A stretch of DNA of 64,000 nucleotides from Actinomadura meyerae. Its GTDB lineage: Bacteria; Actinomycetota; Actinomycetes; Streptosporangiales; Streptosporangiaceae. Positions within the stretch are counted from its first letter, which is position 1. Each line of letters starts with the position of its first letter. Location of the stretch: assembly GCF_900188445.1 (NCBI RefSeq), contig NZ_FZOR01000040.1:21095-85094 (forward strand), in the 5' to 3' direction. Of this stretch, positions 17,157-24,701 are shown piece by piece. Under the pieces are notes generated by a model that worked only from the letters and a program-made list of their open reading frames with translations, was not told the DNA's origin and made no database searches. Made by a program: the position numbers and the translations under genes.

Positions 17157-19184
17157 TCACCCGGCGGCGGTGCCGATCGCGAGGAAGTTCCGGAGCATCC
17201 CGCGGCCGTGGGGCGTGAGGATCGACTCGGGATGGATCTGGAGGCCGTGCGTCGGGTGCTCGCGGTGGCGCAGACCCATGATGGTCCCCGACGCGGTGCG
17301 GGCGGTGACCTCGAGTTCGCCGGGCAGCCCGTCGTCGGTGACGACGAGAGAGTGGTAGCGGGCGCACGAGACCGGGCTCGGCAGCCCGCGGAAGAGCCCC
17401 CTCCCGGCATGGTGCAGCAGCGACGGCTTGCCGTGGACGATCCTCCGGGCGCGGACGACGCGGGCACCGTACGCCTCGGCGATCGCCTGGTGCCCGAGGC
17501 AGACGCCCAGGACCGGAACGCTCGGCCCCAGCACCCTGGCGGCCTCGACGCTGATGCCGGCCTCGGCTGGGGCACCGGGGCCCGGAGAGATGACGAGGTG
17601 GGTGAAGTCGCCGTCGCGGGCGGCGCGGACCAGGTCGTCGACACCGGTCTCGTCGTTGCGGATCACCTCGGTGGCCGCGCCGAGGTCGCGCGCGTCGTGC
17701 ACGAGGTTGTAGACGAACGAGTCGTAGTTGTCGATGAACAGCACGCGCGCCGGGGCCGCCGCCCGCCGGGCCGGCGCGGCGGCGGGCCGGCGGCACCGGA
17801 CGGTGGGCACGGGGCCTGAGGGCGAGGTGCTCATGGGCGCGGTGCCCGAGGGCGCGGTGCCCGAGGACGCGGTGCCCGAGGACGCGGTGCCCGTGCTCCC
17901 GGCGGAGGGCCGCCCGGCGCCGGCGGCAGGGGAGAGATGATCGAGCGTCCCGCCGATCGCGCGGATGAGCGGTGCGGCCTTGGTGAGAAGCTCGGCGTAC
18001 TCGCCCTCCGGTGTCGACTCGGCGACGATCCCGCCGCCCACGCCGAGCCAGACGCGCCCTCCGGCGATCTCGAAGGTGCGGATGGCGACGTTGAGCTCGA
18101 CCCCGGCCGCGGGACCGACGTGCCCGATCGCGCCGGTGTACGCCTCGCGTCCGGTGGCCTCCAGCCGTGCCGCGATCTCCATCGCGCGCGGCTTGGGCGC
18201 GCCGGTGACCGAGCCCGGCGGGAAGGTCGCGCGCAGCAGGCCGGCGTCGGTGGCGCCGTCCGCGAGGCGGCCGGTGACGTCGGAGACGAGATGCCAGACG
18301 GCATGCCGTTCCGGGCGGACGAGAGCCGGTACCCGCACGCTGCCCGGCGCGCAGACCCTGCTGAGGTCGTTGCGCATGAGGTCGACGATCATGATGTTCT
18401 CGGCCCGGTCCTTGCCCGAGTCCAGCAGCTCCCGGGGATCGGTGCCGAGAGGCGCGGTGCCCTTGATCGGCGACGTGATGACGGTGCCGCCGGTCCGGCG
18501 CAGGAACAGTTCGGGGGAGAAGCTCGCGACCGCTCCCTCGGGGGCCGCGACGTAGGCGGCGTACGCCGGCTTCAGCGTCCGGTACCCCCGGCAGAACAGC
18601 TCAAGCGGATCGCCGTCGAACCGGGCTTCGAGTCGTGCGCAGAGGTTGACCTGGAAGATGTCGCCGGCCGCGATGTGATCGAGGGCTCGCCGGACGGCGG
18701 CCCGGTGGGACGCCGGGTCGGGGGTGAGGGCGAACTCGCCGACGCCGAAGGTCCGCGGCTCGGCGGCGCGTGCCAGCGCCGCGAGGACGTCGGCGGGATC
18801 GGTGGGCCCCAGCGATTCGAGCCACCACTCGCCGTCGACGCGGCGCAGGACGCGGTCGTAGAACCCGACGCGGTGGTCCGGCTGGGGGACCGGCCGCGCG
18901 TGCGGCTCGGGTACCCGCTCCAGGACATGAGCCATCCGGTATCCCCAGACACCGATCCATCCGCCGCCGAACCCCGCCGCCGGTTTCTCCCGGCGCGGCA
19001 CGTCGACGGCCGCGAACGGGTCCTCGGCGACGCGTACGGGATCGAACGCGATGACGGCTTCGCCGTGGTGCCAGTCGCCGAGCAGGCCCACCAGGCGATC
19101 GCGGTCACGGAACCTGCGGAGCACGTCCACCGGTTCGAGGTCCAGATCGAGGTGCACGCGGAACACCTCGGCAGCGGACTCCAT
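17157..19184 (-). CDS. pabAB: Aminodeoxychorismate synthase, fused PabB-PabA
   Basis: A single 675-residue protein makes 4-amino-4-deoxychorismate from chorismate and glutamine, the branch to p-aminobenzoate and folate. Residues about 1-440 are the PabB chorismate-binding half (DIFQVNLCARLEA, PIKGTAPLG with the ADC-synthase Lys, ENIMIVDLMRNDL, SVTGAPKPRAMEI). About 480-670 is a class I glutamine amidotransferase (VLFIDNYDSFVYNL, GVCLGHQAIAEA nucleophile Cys, RYHSL, LQIHPESILT His/Glu). PIKGT argues for ADC synthase rather than anthranilate synthase. The linker contains a repeated SSGTA unit from four 15-bp DNA repeats. The ATG at 19184 is preferred (GGCGAGG 5 bp upstream); a GTG at 19202 is possible. 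It is third in an operon with the alpha/beta hydrolase and enolase-family genes. No aminodeoxychorismate lyase (pabC) is seen. Confidence 0.92.
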   Translation of the reverse strand: MESAAEVFRVHLDLDLEPVDVLRRFRDRDRLVGLLGDWHHGEAVIAFDPVRVAEDPFAAVDVPRREKPAAGFGGGWIGVWGYRMAHVLERVPEPHARPVPQPDHRVGFYDRVLRRVDGEWWLESLGPTDPADVLAALARAAEPRTFGVGEFALTPDPASHRAAVRRALDHIAAGDIFQVNLCARLEARFDGDPLELFCRGYRTLKPAYAAYVAAPEGAVASFSPELFLRRTGGTVITSPIKGTAPLGTDPRELLDSGKDRAENIMIVDLMRNDLSRVCAPGSVRVPALVRPERHAVWHLVSDVTGRLADGATDAGLLRATFPPGSVTGAPKPRAMEIAARLEATGREAYTGAIGHVGPAAGVELNVAIRTFEIAGGRVWLGVGGGIVAESTPEGEYAELLTKAAPLIRAIGGTLDHLSPAAGAGRPSAGSTGTASSGTASSGTAPSGTAPMSTSPSGPVPTVRCRRPAAAPARRAAAPARVLFIDNYDSFVYNLVHDARDLGAATEVIRNDETGVDDLVRAARDGDFTHLVISPGPGAPAEAGISVEAARVLGPSVPVLGVCLGHQAIAEAYGARVVRARRIVHGKPSLLHHAGRGLFRGLPSPVSCARYHSLVVTDDGLPGELEVTARTASGTIMGLRHREHPTHGLQIHPESILTPHGRGMLRNFLAIGTAAG
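17836..17895. repeat. Four tandem 15-bp repeats inside pabB-pabA
   Basis: Units at 17836, 17851, 17866 and 17881 read G(G/A)CGCGGTGCCCG(A/T)G and encode the (S/T)-S-G-T-A linker between the two catalytic halves on the minus strand. The array keeps the frame and probably varies in copy number between strains. Confidence 0.85.
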
Positions 19185-19237
19185 CAGCGCCTCGCCGGGC
19201 ACCGGCCGGCCCTGTCCATCAGTGCTCCTCGCTCAGG

Positions 19238-20314
19238 TCAGACGCGGTGGGCGCGCAGTGCGTCCGGGTCGAATCTCAGTCCGTGCCCGGGCCGGTCCGG
19301 CGGGCGGGCGCGGCCGTCGCTGATCTCGATCGTCTCCAGCAGCACCCCGTCGAGCAGCGGGAAGTGCTCGATGTACGAGCAGTTCGGCGCCGACAGCGCC
19401 AGGTGCACGTTCAGCTCGGGAAGGAAATGGGGGGACAGGACCGCCGACCCCGCCTCCGCGATCGCGGCGATCCGCCGCCACTCGGTCACTCCGCCGCACA
19501 GCGGGGGATCGGGCTGCAGGACGGACGCGGCCCGCCGCTGGAGGTACTGGGCGAACTCGAACCGGCCCAGCAGGTGCTCCCCGACGGCCACCGGCAGCCC
19601 GCCGCGGGCGGCCAGCTGCCGGTGCCCCTCGACGTCGTCCGAGCGGAGCGGCTCCTCGATCCAGTAGACGCCGAGGTCGGCCAGCCGCCGGGCGAGCCAG
19701 ATCGCGTCGGCCAGGCCCAGGCGCTCGTTGCAGTCGACCATGATGCGGGTCGCGTCGCCGAGAGCCGAGCGCACCCGCGCGACGCGGGCGACGTCCCGTT
19801 CGAGTCCGAGGACTCCCGCACGCAGCTTGACGGCGTGGATGCCGTCGGCCGCGTACCGCTCGGCGCCCTCGACGAGTTCGGCGTCGCTCATCGCGTGCGT
19901 CGCCCGGCCGCTGCCGTAGATCGGCACGCTGTCGGCGTGGGCGCCCAGGTACCGGTAGAGCGGCAGGCCCCGCTCGACCGCCAGCAGGTCGTGGACGGCG
20001 ATGTCCAGTGCCGAGACGGCCGGTAGCGCATGGCCGCGCCCCAGCCGGTGGGTGACGTTCCACAACGCCTCCCAGGTGGCCGGCCAGTGGTCGAGGCGCG
20101 TGCCGGTCACGGCGGCGCGCAGGTCGTTCTCGAGCAGGTGCCGCGCCGCTCCGGCGCCGCCGGTGAGGCCGAAGGTGAACCCGGTCCCGGTGCCGCCGTC
20201 GGAGTCCTCGACGGTGACGATCACCAGGTCGACCCGGGTCGCGCCGGAGCCGCCCCTGCCGGCGCCCAGGGGGATCGCGTGGTGTGACGTCGTGAGGTGC
20301 GCGATCGTGCTCAC
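19238..20314 (-). CDS. Enolase superfamily enzyme (mandelate racemase/muconate lactonizing type)
   Basis: A 358-residue two-domain protein. An N-terminal capping domain is followed by a barrel with metal ligands visible as VDCNE (Asp), WIEEP (Glu) and VGEHL (Glu). A KLR motif (HAVKLRAG) on strand 2 supplies the base, and SPHF with QPDPPLCGG near the end is where the mandelate-racemase-subgroup His and Asp sit. That points to the MR subgroup (acid-sugar dehydratase or racemase) more than to a muconate lactonizing enzyme. The GTG start overlaps the stop of the upstream hydrolase gene (GTGA). The substrate is unknown. It is the middle gene of the hydrolase-enolase-pabAB operon controlled from 21460-21489. 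Confidence 0.85.
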   Translation of the reverse strand: MSTIAHLTTSHHAIPLGAGRGGSGATRVDLVIVTVEDSDGGTGTGFTFGLTGGAGAARHLLENDLRAAVTGTRLDHWPATWEALWNVTHRLGRGHALPAVSALDIAVHDLLAVERGLPLYRYLGAHADSVPIYGSGRATHAMSDAELVEGAERYAADGIHAVKLRAGVLGLERDVARVARVRSALGDATRIMVDCNERLGLADAIWLARRLADLGVYWIEEPLRSDDVEGHRQLAARGGLPVAVGEHLLGRFEFAQYLQRRAASVLQPDPPLCGGVTEWRRIAAIAEAGSAVLSPHFLPELNVHLALSAPNCSYIEHFPLLDGVLLETIEISDGRARPPDRPGHGLRFDPDALRAHRV

Positions 20315-21447
20315 AGGACGTCCTCCGTCCAGCCGACCAGCACGTCCGCCATGTGCTCGATGAGCTCCGGCTGGCCGTTGAGGTAGTGGCGGCCTCCTTC
20401 GATGGCCGTGATCCGCCGCGCGCTGGACGGCGCCGCCTCGTAGAGCTGCCGGGCGTGCTCAGGGAAGCACGCCTGGTCGGCCGTGCCGTAGATGACGTGG
20501 ACGGGTACGTCGACCGAGCGCAGCCTGGCGGGTCCGTCGCCGTGGGACGTCCGCACCGACCACTGGGAGAGCCAGGACTGGAACGACGTGTAGTGGCCCA
20601 GGGTCGTCGGGATCAGGTTGGCGACGTCGGCCGGCCCCCACAGCGTCCCGGCCGCGCGGTCGGAGGGGTCGATGCTCAGGTCGAGGTTGCGGGGATCGGC
20701 GCAGGTGGCGTGGACGGCCATCGGCAGGTCGGTGATCCGCCCGCCGGTCCGCTCGCGGAGCCGCTCGATCCCGCGGAGCGCGAGGTCGGTGATCCGCTCG
20801 TTGCGTGCGATCTGTGCCTTGCGGTAGGCCGCGAGCCATTCGGGCGGGAACGGGGGGCCGTTCTCCGGGTTGAACATGTCCAGCGCGCCGTCCCGGTCGT
20901 CGACGCGGTCCTCGTCGAGGATCGACGGGTCCAGCATCTCGGCGAGCAGGCTCGCGCGGCCCGGATGCGCCATCAGGGTCACGATGGCGTCGACCGGCGG
21001 GAGGTCGGCCCGGGTCAGGTCGGGCCCGGCCCCGCCCGGGGCGGACCGGATCGTGGCGTGCGCGGCCTGCTCCTGGTAGAGGGCCACCAGCCCGCCGCCC
21101 CCCGAGTTGCCGACGAGCACCACCCGCTCGTATCCCTCGAGGCGCAGCCGGCCGACGACGGCGGCCACGTCCAGCACGCAGTTCTCCAGCAGCAGGGCGC
21201 TGTCGTTGCCGATGTACCGGGTCGTCATGGCGATGGCGTCGACGCCGCGCTTCGCCCACGCGTCCAGCGCGTAGTGCCCGAGGAAGTTGGAGGACGGGTG
21301 GACGACGACCACGGCCGTGGCGGCCCGTTCCCCTGATCGGGCCCGCACGCGCGTGCACCACAGCACGCCCGCCATCCGCGCCACGCCCGAGTACACCTCG
21401 GTCGCGCGTGCACCGCTGCCCATGGGCACCGTCAGCAGCTCCCGCAT
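20311..21447 (-). CDS. Alpha/beta hydrolase
   Basis: About 378 residues with an alpha/beta-hydrolase fold. The nucleophile elbow is GNSGGGG, a GxSxG-type motif with the Ser near residue 115. An acid strand VPVHVIYGTADQACFPE and a catalytic His in EGGRHYLNGQ follow near the C-terminus, so a full triad is visible. The N-terminus VVVVHPSSNFLGHY holds the oxyanion-hole strand. The ATG at 21447 has GAGG 9 bp upstream; an ATG at 21456 abuts the operator and leaves no room for a ribosome site. It is first in the operon with the enolase-family and pabAB genes. Possible roles are hydrolysis of a C-C ring-cleavage product or of an ester feeding the O-demethylase; the sequence does not decide. Confidence 0.84.
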   Translation of the reverse strand: MRELLTVPMGSGARATEVYSGVARMAGVLWCTRVRARSGERAATAVVVVHPSSNFLGHYALDAWAKRGVDAIAMTTRYIGNDSALLLENCVLDVAAVVGRLRLEGYERVVLVGNSGGGGLVALYQEQAAHATIRSAPGGAGPDLTRADLPPVDAIVTLMAHPGRASLLAEMLDPSILDEDRVDDRDGALDMFNPENGPPFPPEWLAAYRKAQIARNERITDLALRGIERLRERTGGRITDLPMAVHATCADPRNLDLSIDPSDRAAGTLWGPADVANLIPTTLGHYTSFQSWLSQWSVRTSHGDGPARLRSVDVPVHVIYGTADQACFPEHARQLYEAAPSSARRITAIEGGRHYLNGQPELIEHMADVLVGWTEDVL

Positions 21448-21459
21448 GCGATCCATCCT

Positions 21460-21489
21460 CGATTATCGATGATTGAGTTCGTTAATCGA
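21460..21489. promoter_or_regulatory. Tandem IclR-type operator, copy 3
   Basis: CGATTATCGA (21460-21469) and CGTTAATCGA (21480-21489) start 20 bp apart, directly upstream of the minus-strand alpha/beta hydrolase operon. They lie 91 bp from the plus-strand operator pair at 21580. Confidence 0.75.
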
Positions 21490-21579
21490 GCAGCCTAAGG
21501 CGGCCGCTGGGGGACGTCAACGCGCCGCCGGACGCCTTCGGGTGCATTGACAGTCGCGGAATCGGCCCGCCATACTCAC

Positions 21580-21609
21580 CGTTATCCGAACCTAGTCACC
21601 GATTATCGA
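21580..21609. promoter_or_regulatory. Tandem IclR-type operator, copy 4
   Basis: CGTTATCCGA (21580-21589) and CGATTATCGA (21600-21609) start 20 bp apart. The second half overlaps the GAGAGG ribosome site of the dioxygenase gene starting at 21619, which argues against upstream starts for that gene and for repression by blocking. Confidence 0.75.
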
Positions 21610-21618
21610 GAGGTCCGC

Positions 21619-22821
21619 ATGGTCATGTACCGGCAGATGGGCCGGATCCCGCGCCGCCGACACACGCAGTTCCGCGACCCCGAGTCCGGCGGGCTGTACT
21701 ACGAGGAGATGCAGGGAGAGGAGGGGTTCTCCTGGACCCAGTCGTTCCTGTACCACCGGGAGCTGCCGACGGTGATCACGGCGGCGGAGGCGGTGGAGCT
21801 CGACGACCGGGAGACGGTGCCGAACGCGCCTCTTCTCCCGCGCCACGTCCTGACCCACAAGCTGGGCGTGACGGGGGACGCCGTCACCGGGCGGCAGGTG
21901 ATCGTCGGCAACCCGGACCTCACGGTCTCCTACGTCGCCGCGAACCGGAGCAGCGGCCTGTACCGCAACGCGATCGGCGATGAGCTCTGCTACGTCGAGT
22001 CGGGGACCGCCGTCCTGGAGTCGTCGTACGGCGACCTCACGGTCGGCGAGGGCGACTACGTCGTGATTCCGGCGTCCACGACGCATCGGTGGGCGCTGAC
22101 TTCGGACGAGCTGCGCCTGCTCGTCGTCGAGGCCACGGGCACCGGGCACATCCGCCCGCCCAGGAAGTTCATGTCGCCCGTCGGGCAGTTCCTCGACGGG
22201 GCGCCGTACAACGAGCGCGACCTCCGGGCTCCCGAGGTGCTTCCCGCGCCGCGCACCGGCGAGGCCGACGTCCTGGTGCGGACGCGCACGGGCTGTACGA
22301 GGTACCGCTACGCGTTCCACCCCTTCGACGTCGTCGGCTGGGACGGCTACAACTACCCGTACGCGTTCAACATCGGCGACTACCTGCCCACCACCGGAGC
22401 ACTGCACCTGCCGCCGCCGACCTACATCACGTTCGAGGGCCCCGGCTTCGTCGTCTGCTCCTTCGTCCCGCGGATGTTCGACTACCACCCGGACGCGGTC
22501 AAGGTGCCCTACGCGCACGCGAACGTCGACTCCGACGAGGTCCTCTTCTACACCGGCGCCTTCCTCAGCCGCGCCGGCAGCGGGATCGAGCCGGGGTCGG
22601 TGTCGCTGCACCCGGCCGGCCACGTGCACGGCCCCCAGCCCGGCAGCCACGAGAAGACGCTCGGCATGACCTCGACCGACGAGACCGCCGTGATGATCGA
22701 CACCTTCCGGCCGCTCCGGATCGGCAAGGCGGCGCTGGGCGTCGAGGACGACGCCTACGCGTGGTCGTGGGCGCGCGGAGCCGGGCGGGCCGCGGGCACG
22801 GGTGCCGGCAGTGACCGCTGA
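21619..22821 (+). CDS. Homogentisate 1,2-dioxygenase-like cupin enzyme
   Basis: A 400-residue HmgA-family protein; HmgA is a non-haem Fe(II) enzyme that opens the ring of homogentisate to maleylacetoacetate. It starts with MGRIPRRRHTQFR and GGLYYEEMQGEEGF, close to bacterial HmgA. It contains two cupin regions, and metal-ligand candidates lie in YAHANVDSDEVLFY and HPAGHVHGPQPGS. The ATG at 21619 has GAGAGG 5 bp upstream. It is the first gene of the operon with thioredoxin-reductase-like, MetF, LigM-like, FolD and PurU genes. No fumarylacetoacetase or maleylacetoacetate isomerase gene is in the window, so the substrate may be another hydroquinone-type acid exposed by O-demethylation. That is inference. 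Confidence 0.87.
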   Translation: MVMYRQMGRIPRRRHTQFRDPESGGLYYEEMQGEEGFSWTQSFLYHRELPTVITAAEAVELDDRETVPNAPLLPRHVLTHKLGVTGDAVTGRQVIVGNPDLTVSYVAANRSSGLYRNAIGDELCYVESGTAVLESSYGDLTVGEGDYVVIPASTTHRWALTSDELRLLVVEATGTGHIRPPRKFMSPVGQFLDGAPYNERDLRAPEVLPAPRTGEADVLVRTRTGCTRYRYAFHPFDVVGWDGYNYPYAFNIGDYLPTTGALHLPPPTYITFEGPGFVVCSFVPRMFDYHPDAVKVPYAHANVDSDEVLFYTGAFLSRAGSGIEPGSVSLHPAGHVHGPQPGSHEKTLGMTSTDETAVMIDTFRPLRIGKAALGVEDDAYAWSWARGAGRAAGTGAGSDR

Positions 22822-23779
22822 CCCGGCGGGCGAGCCGCACGACGTCGTGATCGTCGGGTCGGGGCCCGCCGGCTACACCGCGGCCGTCTACGCGGCTCGC
22901 GCCCAGCTGGCCCCGGTCGTCGTCGAGGGGTCGGTGACGGCCGGCGGCGCCCTGGTCAACACCACGGAGGTCGAGAACTTCCCGGGCTTCCCCGACGGTG
23001 TCATGGGTCCGGACCTCATGGACTCCATGCGGCGCCAGGCCGCTCGGTTCGGCGCGTCGCTCCTCCGCGAGGACGCGGTGGAGCTGGCCCTCGGCGAACC
23101 CGTCAAGCGGGTGGTCCTCGGCGACGGCCGGGTCCTGCGCGCCCGCACGGTCGTCCTGGCGATGGGCTCCGCCTACCGCCGCCTCGGGCTGGAGTCCGAG
23201 ACCCGCCTGTCCGGCCGCGGCGTGAGCTGGTGCGCGACGTGCGACGGCTTCTTCTTCCGCGGCAAGGAAGTCGTCGTGGTCGGCGGCGGTGACACGGCGG
23301 TCGAGGAGGCGACGTTCCTGACCCGGTTCGCCTCACGCGTCTACCTGGTCCACCGGCGCGACCGGCTCAGGGCGTCGAAGGCCATGCAGGCCCGTGCGCG
23401 CGCGGACGCCAGGATCGAGCCGGTGTGGAACTCCCGGGTCACGGAGGTGCTCGGCGGCGACGGCGTGACGGGCGTCGAACTGGTCGACACCAGGACGGGC
23501 GAGACCCGCGAGCTCAAGGCCGGCGGCGTGTTCGTCGCCATCGGCCACGACCCGCGGTCCGAGCTGGTCCGCGATCAGCTGGACGTGGACGGCGCGGGCT
23601 ACGTCCGCGTTGCCGGTCCCGGGACGCGGACCAGCCTCGACGGCGTGTTCGCGTGCGGTGACCTGGTCGACTCGCGGTACCGGCAGGCGATCACCGCGGC
23701 GGGCTCGGGCTGCGCCGCCGCACTGGACGCCGAACGCCACCTGGCCGCGGCCCGGCAGGGGAGCGGATTCCATGACTGA
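22802..23779 (+). CDS. Thioredoxin reductase-like FAD/NAD(P)-disulfide oxidoreductase
   Basis: About 325 residues with the low-molecular-weight thioredoxin reductase layout: FAD motif GSGPAGYTAAVYAAR, redox centre WCATCDGFF with the two Cys at residues 144 and 147, NAD(P) motif GGGDTAVEEA and the C-terminal FAD segment GVFACGDLVDSRYRQAITAAGSGCAAA. The GTG at 22802 or 22811 could start it; both overlap the dioxygenase gene and neither has a clear ribosome site. No thioredoxin gene adjoins it, so its electron acceptor could be the peroxiredoxin or OsmC protein of the same regulon, or another partner. Confidence 0.9.
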   Translation: MPAVTADPAGEPHDVVIVGSGPAGYTAAVYAARAQLAPVVVEGSVTAGGALVNTTEVENFPGFPDGVMGPDLMDSMRRQAARFGASLLREDAVELALGEPVKRVVLGDGRVLRARTVVLAMGSAYRRLGLESETRLSGRGVSWCATCDGFFFRGKEVVVVGGGDTAVEEATFLTRFASRVYLVHRRDRLRASKAMQARARADARIEPVWNSRVTEVLGGDGVTGVELVDTRTGETRELKAGGVFVAIGHDPRSELVRDQLDVDGAGYVRVAGPGTRTSLDGVFACGDLVDSRYRQAITAAGSGCAAALDAERHLAAARQGSGFHD

Positions 23780-24611
23780 CCCGGTCGAGGCGGCGCGGGA
23801 ACTGATCCGCGGCGCCGCCATCGAAGTGATCCCGATCAAGGGCGCCGAGCGCGCGGTCGCGGCGATACCGCCGGCGACGAAGGTGACCATCACCTGCTCC
23901 CCGAAGTTCGGTCTCGACCGGACGCTGGAGCACGTCGCGAAGGCGGCCCGCGCCGGCCACCGGGTCGTGCCGCATCTGGCCGCCCGCCAGGTCACCGGCC
24001 GCCGCGGCCTCGGCGAGATCGCCGAGCGCCTGGCCGACCTCGGGGTCACCGACCTCTTCGTCGTCGGCGGCGACGCGAAAGTGCCGGAAGGGCCGTTCGA
24101 GTCCGCGACGCAGCTGCTGTCCGCGCTCGCCGGCCTCGACCATCCGTTCACCAGCATCGGCGTCACCTGCTACCCGGAAGGGCATCGGCAGATCCCCGAT
24201 GAGGCCCTGATGGAGTCGTTGCTGGCGAAGCAGGAGCTCGCCGACTACATGGTCAGCCAGCTGTGCTTCGACCCGGGCGCCCTCGTCGGATGGCTGCGGT
24301 CGGTACGGGCGGCCGGGGTCGCCCTGCCCCTCAACCTGGGGCTCGCGGCGCCCCTGAACAGCCGCAAGCTGCTCGAACTGTCGCTCCGCATCGGGGTCGG
24401 CTCGTCCGTGAGGTTCCTCGGCAAGCAGCACGGCCTCGTGAACAGCCTCGTGCTCGGGCGCGACTACGAGCCGGAGAAACTCGTGGCCGAGATCGCGCGG
24501 CAGGAATCGTTCGAGGACCTCGGGATCGCCGGGCTCCATCTCTTCTCCTTCAACCAGGTCGAACGGACGCTCCAGTGGCAGCGCGGCCAGACTTCCGCGC
24601 TGCCCGCCTAG
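23772..24611 (+). CDS. metF: Methylenetetrahydrofolate reductase family protein
   Basis: A 279-residue protein of the MTHFR/MetF TIM-barrel family, slightly shorter than E. coli MetF (296). The N-terminal IEVIPIKG holds the Glu of the family's FEFFPP-like strand, and RVVPHLAARQ and FVVGGDAKVPEG correspond to the FAD/folate-binding VPHLTC and GDP strands. The usual Arg/His-rich sequence after strand 2 is replaced, so this is a divergent member. It lies between the thioredoxin-reductase-like gene (8 bp overlap) and the LigM-like gene. It should run in the oxidative sense, turning the methyl-THF made by O-demethylation into methylene-THF, as MetF does beside LigM in Sphingobium. Confidence 0.85.
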   Translation: MTDPVEAARELIRGAAIEVIPIKGAERAVAAIPPATKVTITCSPKFGLDRTLEHVAKAARAGHRVVPHLAARQVTGRRGLGEIAERLADLGVTDLFVVGGDAKVPEGPFESATQLLSALAGLDHPFTSIGVTCYPEGHRQIPDEALMESLLAKQELADYMVSQLCFDPGALVGWLRSVRAAGVALPLNLGLAAPLNSRKLLELSLRIGVGSSVRFLGKQHGLVNSLVLGRDYEPEKLVAEIARQESFEDLGIAGLHLFSFNQVERTLQWQRGQTSALPA

Positions 24612-24701
24612 ACCTCCCGCCGGACCCTCCGCCAGACCTCCCGCACCGAGGACGCCGGGTCGTCCGGCGTCCACTCCCGCAAGCAGGAAAGTGACATCAC
24701 G

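Noticed and set aside
17157..19184. Anthranilate synthase (trpE-trpG) for the fused chorismate enzyme
   Set aside because: The PIKGT Lys motif and the folate-related neighbours favour aminodeoxychorismate synthase.
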